DNA from: SXOA01 sp051004015
Lineage (GTDB): Bacteria > Planctomycetota > Planctomycetia > Pirellulales > Pirellulaceae
Length of the DNA: 28,137 nt
Assembly (NCBI GenBank): GCA_051004015.1
Contig: JBPCKT010000051.1
Location: 1-28,137 of the forward strand
Direction: 5' to 3'
Shown here: positions 19,696-28,137 of the stretch, piece by piece
How positions within the stretch are numbered: the stretch's first letter is position 1
How the letters are laid out: each line of letters begins with the position of its first letter
Notes under the pieces: model-generated
The model's database searches: none
Seen by the model: only the letters and a program-made list of their open reading frames with translations
What the model was told of the DNA's origin: nothing
Translations under genes and position numbers: made by a program

Positions 19696-21648
19696 ATGAA
19701 CGTCCTGGCCGAGCTCCAATCCCGCTTCCGCCCCGCTTTGGAATCGCTCGTCTCTGAGCCGGCGAAGGTCAACGAGCTGCTGGAGCTGATTCGTGTCGCC
19801 CAGGACCCGAAGTTCGGGGACTACCAGGCCAACTTCGCCATGCCGCTGAAAAAGCTGCTTGGCAAAGATGCTCGTGAGATTGCCGCCCAGGTTATCGGGG
19901 CTGCCAAACTCGACGACCTTGTTCAGCCGCCGGAAATCGCCGGTCCCGGCTTCATCAATCTGCGGCTGCGGGATGAGTGGGTGGCGGCTGCTCTGCGGAA
20001 AGCGGCGGCGGATGAGCGCCTGGCAGTGGAGGCGGTGAAGAATCCGCGGACCTACGTCGTCGACTATTCTTCCCCCAACGTCGCCAAGCCGATGCATGTG
20101 GGGCACATCCGCTCGACCGTCATCGGCGATGCTCTCGCCCGCACGCTCCGCTTTCTGGGACACAAGGTCATCACCGACAACCATCTGGGCGACTGGGGAA
20201 CCCAGTTTGGGATGATTATTTATGGGTACAAGCACTTTGTGGACAAGGACCAGTTTGCAGTGGCTCCGGTGGCCGAATTGAGCCGTCTGTACAAACTGGT
20301 TAACAAACTGTGGGGTTACTATGAAGAATATCTTCCACGTAAGTTGCTACTGCAACAGCGAGAAGCGACACTGACTGAGTTGATAAAGAAGAGTCTACAC
20401 ATAGGGGACAAGATTCAAGCACGCGAACTCAAGAAGGAGATCGCTAAGATCACGGAACTCGTCGAAATCTATCGCTCGACAGTACAAACATACGAATCTG
20501 ATCCTCCCCTTCTGGAGCTCGCAACCCAACATGCTGATGTTGTAAACTCCGTCCTCGCCGAAACGGCCAAACTCCACTCCGGCGACGAAAAGAACCTTCG
20601 CCTCTGGCACGACTTTCTACCTCACTGCCGGGTCGAGATTCAGAAAGTCTACAGCCGGCTGGACGTGAAGTTCGACTACGAGCACGGCGAAAGCTTCTAT
20701 CACGACCGGCTGGCGGGAGTAGTTGAGGATTTGAAGAAGAAAGGGCTCGCCCAGGAGAGCCAAGGGGCGGTCTGCGTCTTTCTGGACGGGTTCGAGGCCC
20801 CGATGATCGTCCAAAAGAAGGACGGGGCGTTTCTATATTCCACGACGGACCTAGCGACCATCCAGTACCGGATGGAAAACTGGCGGCCAAGCGCGATTCT
20901 CTATGTCGTCGATCACCGGCAGAGCGATCATTTTGACAAGCTATTCGCGGCGGCCAAGAAGTGGGGCTATGACTCGGTGGAGCTGCAGCACATCAAGTTC
21001 GGCACCGTCATGGGAAAAGACGGCAAACCCTACAAGACCCGCAGCGGCGACACCGTCGGTCTGGAGGGGCTGCTGAACGAAGCCGTCAGCCAGGCCCTGA
21101 AGGTCGTGAGTGAAAACGACGACGCCAAGCCGGACGGGCCGGAGCTTTCGGCCGATGAGCGGCGGAACATCTCGGAAGTGGTCGGCTTGGGCGGACTCAA
21201 ATATGCAGACCTGTCTCACAACCGGACGACCGACTACGAGTTCGACGCCGAGAAGATGCTGGCCAAGACGGGCAACACCGCCACGTATATGCAGTACTCC
21301 CATGCCCGCGTCCGCAGCATCTTCGCCCGCGGCGGCATCAACGTGGCCGGGTTGCCGAGTGATACCGCTCTTGTCCTGACGCATCCCGCCGAGCGGGCTC
21401 TCTCCTTGATGCTCCTCCGCTTCGCGGAAGCGCTCGCCGAGACGGAGGCCGACTACATGCCCCACCATTTGACGGCGTATCTCTTCGATCTGGCCAAGAG
21501 CTACTTCACCTTCTACGAATCCTGCCCCGTCCTCAAAGCCGACACTGCCGAGAGCCGCACCACGCGGCTCATCCTTTCCGATCTGACGGCCCGGACGATC
21601 AAGCAAGGTTTGTCTCTCTTGGGAATTGGCGTTGTGGAGAAGATGTAA
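19696..21648 (+). CDS. argS: Arginyl-tRNA synthetase
   Basis: Charges tRNA-Arg with arginine. The 650-residue class I synthetase has the N-terminal Add-1 domain, the HVGH signature at 134-137 (SSPNVAKPMHVGH), a Rossmann core with LGDWGTQFG, the degenerate KMSKS region GKDGKPYKTRSGD (about 439-451), and the alpha-helical anticodon-binding end with CPVLKADTAESRTTRL. Residues about 195-290 contain a long charged insertion in the catalytic domain, which is also where the local base composition drops (20281-20520 is about 46% G+C by hand count). The ATG at 19696 follows the hairpin repeat at 19656-19680. The O-methyltransferase gene starts 18 bases later. Confidence 0.96.
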   Translation: MNVLAELQSRFRPALESLVSEPAKVNELLELIRVAQDPKFGDYQANFAMPLKKLLGKDAREIAAQVIGAAKLDDLVQPPEIAGPGFINLRLRDEWVAAALRKAAADERLAVEAVKNPRTYVVDYSSPNVAKPMHVGHIRSTVIGDALARTLRFLGHKVITDNHLGDWGTQFGMIIYGYKHFVDKDQFAVAPVAELSRLYKLVNKLWGYYEEYLPRKLLLQQREATLTELIKKSLHIGDKIQARELKKEIAKITELVEIYRSTVQTYESDPPLLELATQHADVVNSVLAETAKLHSGDEKNLRLWHDFLPHCRVEIQKVYSRLDVKFDYEHGESFYHDRLAGVVEDLKKKGLAQESQGAVCVFLDGFEAPMIVQKKDGAFLYSTTDLATIQYRMENWRPSAILYVVDHRQSDHFDKLFAAAKKWGYDSVELQHIKFGTVMGKDGKPYKTRSGDTVGLEGLLNEAVSQALKVVSENDDAKPDGPELSADERRNISEVVGLGGLKYADLSHNRTTDYEFDAEKMLAKTGNTATYMQYSHARVRSIFARGGINVAGLPSDTALVLTHPAERALSLMLLRFAEALAETEADYMPHHLTAYLFDLAKSYFTFYESCPVLKADTAESRTTRLILSDLTARTIKQGLSLLGIGVVEKM

Positions 21649-21665
21649 ATCCAAAGGACCGCTCC

Positions 21666-22706
21666 ATGCCTCTCTCCGCACTCGACCTGCCCTCGACCGA
21701 TCCAACCCCCATTTTCGAGCACTTCCGCGGCAGCTACGGAACGGAGTTACTCGTCGGGGCGGCTGCTCATCTGAAGGTGTTTGAAAAGCTGTCCCGCGGG
21801 CCGATGTTCCATGACCACTTGCGGCGGGAAATCGGCCTCGCTTTGCGGCCGGCATCCGTCCTCTTCACCGCGCTGCGGGCGATGGGACTGGTTGTCGAGG
21901 CGTGGGGCAACCTGGAACTCTCGGCTCTGGCGAAGGATCACCTCGTTGCCGGCCAGCCCTTCGACGTCAGCGATTATCTCGGCCTCGCGGCGCAGAGTCC
22001 CGGCGTGCTCGAAATGCTCGAGCGCCTCAAGTCCAACAAGCCGGCGGGTGCGGCGAAGGAAGGGACGGCGTTCATCTTTCGCGAGGGGATCGATTCGGCG
22101 ATGGAGCAGGAGGCATCGGCCCGTCGTCTGACTCTGTCGCTCGCCGGCCGCGCCAAGAATGTCGCTCCCCATCTGGCCGCCAATGTGCCGCTCGACGGGA
22201 CAAAACGCCTGCTCGACGTCGGCGGCGGCACAGGAATCTACAGTATCGCCCTATTGCAAAAACACCCGCAGCTTACGGCGACCGTACTCGACGGCCCCGA
22301 AGTCCTAAAGGTCACTACCGAGATGGCAGCCGCCTACGGAGTAGCGGACCGGCTGACATGCCTGGCCGGCGACATGTTCAAAGACGCTCTCCCCAGCTGC
22401 GATGCCATCCTGCTCTCCAACATCCTGCACGATTGGGACATCCCCCAGTGCCGCGATCTCATTCGCCGCTCCGCCGCGGCGCTTCCCTCCGGCGGCAAGC
22501 TGCTGGTCCACGACGTCTTCCTGGCCGATACGCTCGACGGACCGCTACCCATCGCTCTTTATTCCGCCGCCCTCTTCACGCTCACCGAAGGCCGGGCATA
22601 CAGTGCCGCTGAATACCGCGCCTGGCTCACCGAATGCGGCCTGACGAGCGCGAAAGTCATTCCCACGCTTATCCACTGCGGGGTGCTGATCGGCACGAAG
22701 TTGTAG
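21666..22706 (+). CDS. SAM-dependent O-methyltransferase (COMT-like, with dimerisation domain)
   Basis: A 346-residue methyltransferase. The N-terminal winged-helix dimerisation domain (residues about 15-100) is followed by the SAM-binding LLDVGGGTGIYS (about 183-194), and LSNILHDWD (about 252-260) provides the usual histidine of the active site. Such enzymes methylate hydroxyl groups on phenols or polyketide-like metabolites; the substrate is not evident. The ATG at 21666 follows AAAGGA. It is only 17 bases after argS, so it is probably in the same transcript, although no functional link to argS is obvious. It converges on the carbonic anhydrase gene. Confidence 0.85.
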   Translation: MPLSALDLPSTDPTPIFEHFRGSYGTELLVGAAAHLKVFEKLSRGPMFHDHLRREIGLALRPASVLFTALRAMGLVVEAWGNLELSALAKDHLVAGQPFDVSDYLGLAAQSPGVLEMLERLKSNKPAGAAKEGTAFIFREGIDSAMEQEASARRLTLSLAGRAKNVAPHLAANVPLDGTKRLLDVGGGTGIYSIALLQKHPQLTATVLDGPEVLKVTTEMAAAYGVADRLTCLAGDMFKDALPSCDAILLSNILHDWDIPQCRDLIRRSAAALPSGGKLLVHDVFLADTLDGPLPIALYSAALFTLTEGRAYSAAEYRAWLTECGLTSAKVIPTLIHCGVLIGTKL

Positions 22707-22724
22707 TGAACGAGCAGAAACTGG

Positions 22725-22821
22725 AAATCTCAAATCTCAAATCAGAAACTGAAATCGCAGAGCTTCTTGTTTCCCTATTCCTTGCATTCCCCACTTGGGA
22801 TTTGTTTGAGATTTGAGATTT
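22725..22821. repeat. Perfect 17-base inverted repeat (AAATCTCAAATCTCAAA) between convergent genes
   Basis: AAATCTCAAATCTCAAA at 22725-22741 is perfectly complementary to 22805-22821. The left arm lies between genes and the right arm is in the last codons of the carbonic anhydrase gene (ISNLK). These AT-rich arms contrast with the GC-rich elements elsewhere. It could end transcription from both sides, but no T run follows. Confidence 0.85.
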
Positions 22822-23332
22822 CTGATTTCGCTTTGTAGTCTCTGCCCGCCTGCACATAGTGCTCGGCCGCATGGCGAATCTGCACACGGTCTCGTTCCTC
22901 CGCCGCTCGTTTGACTTTCGCCGGCTGGCCCATGACCACGCTGCCGGGCGGGACTTCCGTTCCTTCGGTGACGAGGGCACCTACCGCGACGATGCTGCCG
23001 CGCCCGATCTTTGCCCCGTTCATGACGACCGCCTTCATGCCAATCAGCACGTCGTCCTCCACCGTCGCCCCATGCACGATGGCCCCGTGCCCCACGGTCA
23101 CGCCGTCCCCCAGCGTGCAAGGATAGCCAGGGTCGGCGTGCAACACACAAAGATCCTGCACGTTCGTCCGTTTACCAATGCGAATCAACTCGCAGTCGCC
23201 GCGAATGACGGCCCCGAACCAGATACTGGACTCTTCGCCCACGGTCACGTCACCCAGCACCGTCGCGCCCGGGGCGATGAACGCGGAGGGAGCAACGAGA
23301 TCGGGGCGGAACTGGGTATTCGAGAGGTTCAC
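22775..23332 (-). CDS. Gamma-class carbonic anhydrase family protein (left-handed beta-helix)
   Basis: A 185-residue hexapeptide-repeat protein. It starts MNLSNTQFRPDLVAPSAFIAPG and shows turns such as GDVTVGEESSIWFGAVIRGD. The three zinc-binding histidines of the gamma carbonic anhydrase family are at 65 (VLHAD), 82 (GHG) and 87 (VHG). Reversible hydration of CO2 is the family reaction, but many family members (YrdA/CaiE-like) show no measured activity, so function is open. The last 19 residues (KAKSEISNLKQIPSG..) are encoded by the repeat arm at 22805-22835 and do not look like part of the fold. It is divergent from the PSD1 gene. Confidence 0.88.
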   Translation of the reverse strand: MNLSNTQFRPDLVAPSAFIAPGATVLGDVTVGEESSIWFGAVIRGDCELIRIGKRTNVQDLCVLHADPGYPCTLGDGVTVGHGAIVHGATVEDDVLIGMKAVVMNGAKIGRGSIVAVGALVTEGTEVPPGSVVMGQPAKVKRAAEERDRVQIRHAAEHYVQAGRDYKAKSEISNLKQIPSGECKE

Positions 23333-23372
23333 AAGGCACCGGCGATTGGGTCAAATGCTCTGGATGTTCGGC

Positions 23373-23378
23373 TATAAT
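23373..23378 (+). promoter_or_regulatory. Perfect TATAAT -10 box before the PSD1 gene
   Basis: TATAAT at 23373-23378, 58 bases before the start codon, in the divergent intergenic region. No good -35 sits at 16-18 bases; TTGGGT at 23346-23351 is 21 bases away. It may depend on an activator, or the -35 may be weak. Confidence 0.45.
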
Positions 23379-23436
23379 AACAGGTCTTCCCTGACTCCTG
23401 CGTCGCCGGTTCCGCTTGCATTGAAGGAAGGAAACG

Positions 23437-26619
<3,183 letters not shown>

Positions 26620-26642
26620 CAATCACCAATCGAAAACCTCTC

Positions 26643-26715
26643 GTGCCCCTTTGCGTCTTCGCGCCTCCGCGTCTTTGCGTTTAACGCTAGGGCACAAAGG
26701 CGCGGAGATACAAAG
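26643..26715. repeat. CGCAAAGACGCGGAGGCGC-type repeat between PSD1 and DUF1501 genes
   Basis: On the minus strand 26643-26680 contains CGCAAAGACGCGGAGGCGC, identical over 19 bases to 14048-14066. A partial opposite copy (CACAAAGGCGCGGAG) follows at about 26693-26707, making a rough hairpin. Confidence 0.75.
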
Positions 26716-26749
26716 AAAAGAGAAGAGGGAATGAATCAGGAGATAATCC

Positions 26750-28137
26750 ATGCATCCCGTAACCCACCACCAGCAGCTCCTCACCCGCCGCCATTTCTTC
26801 AGCCGCACCGCCACGGGTATCGGCACGGCAGCGCTCGCGTCGCTGCTCAATCCAATGCTCTTCGCAGCGGATCCTTCGGGTGCCAAGAACAGCCAAAAAA
26901 TCCCCCGCGGAAGCGTCCGTCCCGGCGTTCTCGATAAGCTCCACTTCGCGCCGAAGGCGAAGCGGGTGATCTACCTCGTCATGTCCGGCGGGCCAAGCCA
27001 TATCGACCTGTTTGACTACAAGCCGAAGCTGAAGGACCTGAATGGCACGGAATTGCCGGCGTCGATCCGCATGGGGCAGCGAGTGACCGGCATGACATCC
27101 GGCCAGAAGTCCTTCCCCTGCGCGGCTCCGATCTTCAAGTTCGATCAGCACGGCAAAAGCGGCGCGTGGGTCAGCGAGCTGTTGCCGCATATCGCCTCGG
27201 TTGCGGATGAAATCGCCATCGTCAAAACGCTCAACACCGAGGCCATCAATCACGACCCGGCCATCACCTTCCTGCAAACTGGCAGCCAGCAGCCGGGGCG
27301 GCCGAGCTTTGGGGCCTGGCTCAGCTACGGGCTGGGGAGCGAGAACGACAACCTCCCGGCGTTCATCGTGATGATCTCGCAGGGCTCGGGCAACAAGACC
27401 GACCAGCCAATCTTCAGCCGCCTGTGGGGGGCGGGCTTTCTGCCGTCCACGCACCAGGGGGTCCGCTTCCGGGCGGGGGAAAACCCGGTGCTCTATCTCT
27501 CCAATCCGCCGGGGATCGATGGCCCGGCCCGCCGCGAGATGCTCGACGGCGTCGGCCAGCTCAACGCCCTGGCGGAGCAATCGTTCGGCGATCCGGAAAT
27601 CGCCACCCGCATCGCCCAGTACGAAATGGCCTACCGCATGCAGACCAGCGTCCCCGAGCTAACCGACCTGGCCGGCGAATCGAAGGAGACGCTGGAAATG
27701 TACGGCATCAAGGACGACGGCGTGGACGGCGGCTATGCCCGCAACTGCCTGCTGGCCCGCAAGATGGCGGAGCGCGGCGTCCGCTTCATCCAGCTCATGC
27801 ACCGCGGTTGGGACCAGCATAGCGACCTGCCTGGGCAAATCCGCGGCCAGTGCCGCGACGTCGATCAACCCAGCGCCGCGCTCATCCGCGATCTCAAGCA
27901 ACGCGGCCTGCTCGACGACACGCTCGTCATCTGGGGCGGTGAATTTGGACGCACCCCGTTCGTGCAAGGCGACATCTCCAATGCCAAGGCGCATGGCCGC
28001 GACCATCACCCCCGCGCCTTCACCATCTGGATGGCCGGAGGCGGCGTAAAAAGCGGTCACATCCACGGCGCGAGTGACGACTTCGCCTTCCATATCGCGA
28101 AGGATCCCGTCCACGTCCACGACCTGCAAGCCACGCT
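26750..28137 (+). CDS. DUF1501 family protein, exported, partial at right edge
   Basis: Reading runs from ATG 26750 to the end of the window (462 codons plus 2 bases) with no stop. An AGGAGA at 26739-26744 precedes the start. The N-terminus has a twin-arginine leader (TRRHFFSRTATGIGTAALASLL), so it is probably exported folded. The domain is sulfatase-like in layout: VIYLVMSGGPSHIDLFDYKP (about 74-93), an internal NHDPAITFLQTGSQ, LVIWGGEFGRTPF (about 393-405), and the GRDHHPRAFTIWMAGGG segment (about 417-433). Function in planctomycetes is unknown; co-occurrence with DUF1553 genes is well known. Length is typical at about 480 residues, so only the last few residues are missing. Confidence 0.92.
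   Translation, partial: MHPVTHHQQLLTRRHFFSRTATGIGTAALASLLNPMLFAADPSGAKNSQKIPRGSVRPGVLDKLHFAPKAKRVIYLVMSGGPSHIDLFDYKPKLKDLNGTELPASIRMGQRVTGMTSGQKSFPCAAPIFKFDQHGKSGAWVSELLPHIASVADEIAIVKTLNTEAINHDPAITFLQTGSQQPGRPSFGAWLSYGLGSENDNLPAFIVMISQGSGNKTDQPIFSRLWGAGFLPSTHQGVRFRAGENPVLYLSNPPGIDGPARREMLDGVGQLNALAEQSFGDPEIATRIAQYEMAYRMQTSVPELTDLAGESKETLEMYGIKDDGVDGGYARNCLLARKMAERGVRFIQLMHRGWDQHSDLPGQIRGQCRDVDQPSAALIRDLKQRGLLDDTLVIWGGEFGRTPFVQGDISNAKAHGRDHHPRAFTIWMAGGGVKSGHIHGASDDFAFHIAKDPVHVHDLQAT

Noticed and set aside
18775..20235. A 486-codon open frame on the minus strand
   Set aside because: It is antisense to pyrH and the start of argS, which are unambiguous; the translated product has no recognisable family.

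Overview
The window looks like a chromosomal segment of a planctomycete (Planctomycetota, probably Pirellulales- or Gemmatales-like; the exact lineage cannot be fixed from sequence reading alone). The signs are a high G+C base composition, a PSCyt1/DUF1549/DUF1553 gene followed by a DUF1501 gene with a twin-arginine leader, a short membrane protein of a type I associate with planctomycetes, genes resembling methanofuran (C1-cofactor) biosynthesis, and a heavy load of short palindromic repeats between and inside genes. No insertion sequence, prophage, CRISPR array or replication origin was recognised.

Layout. 1-2100: a decayed leucine-rich-repeat remnant, moaC (molybdopterin) and a long-chain polyprenyl diphosphate synthase, all on +. 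2138-4669 (-): aroC followed by a membrane-anchored unknown. 4820-6207 (+): an unlisted 32-residue very basic protein, a FabZ-type dehydratase and trmB. 6353-9549: a small membrane protein (-), a short-chain dehydrogenase (+) and a secreted S9-like alpha/beta hydrolase (+). 9575-11151: tRNA-Phe(GAA) (-) with its own promoter, then nth and dcd (+). 11211-16332 (-): a five-gene run reading HTH protein, MfnD-like ATP-grasp, MfnF-like enzyme, MfnE-like kinase and a second ATP-grasp, with near-consensus sigma-70 hexamers in front. 17043-22706 (+): rpsB, tsf, pyrH, argS and an O-methyltransferase, again behind a recognisable promoter. 22775-23332 (-): gamma-type carbonic anhydrase. 23437-28137 (+): the PSD1 cytochrome-like protein and the DUF1501 protein, the latter cut by the window edge.

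Most genes are housekeeping (translation, tRNA modification, DNA repair, nucleotide, aromatic and lipid metabolism). The accessory highlight is the 11.2-16.4 kb operon. Its kinase, hydantoinase-like enzyme and two ATP-grasp ligases fit a bacterial methanofuran-type cofactor pathway, and ATGA stop/start overlaps couple three of its four gene junctions. The first gene is an uncharacterised acidic HTH protein.

The most unusual general feature is the repeat invasion. At least ten families of short palindromic elements occur here. Several sit in frame inside conserved proteins (both extra loops of the MfnD-like ATP-grasp, the kinase, the HTH protein, the DUF1553 domain) or form C-terminal tails (carbonic anhydrase, TrmB). 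One family, found at two junctions of the rpsB-argS operon, shows paired compensatory base changes between copies, which suggests that the hairpin itself is maintained.
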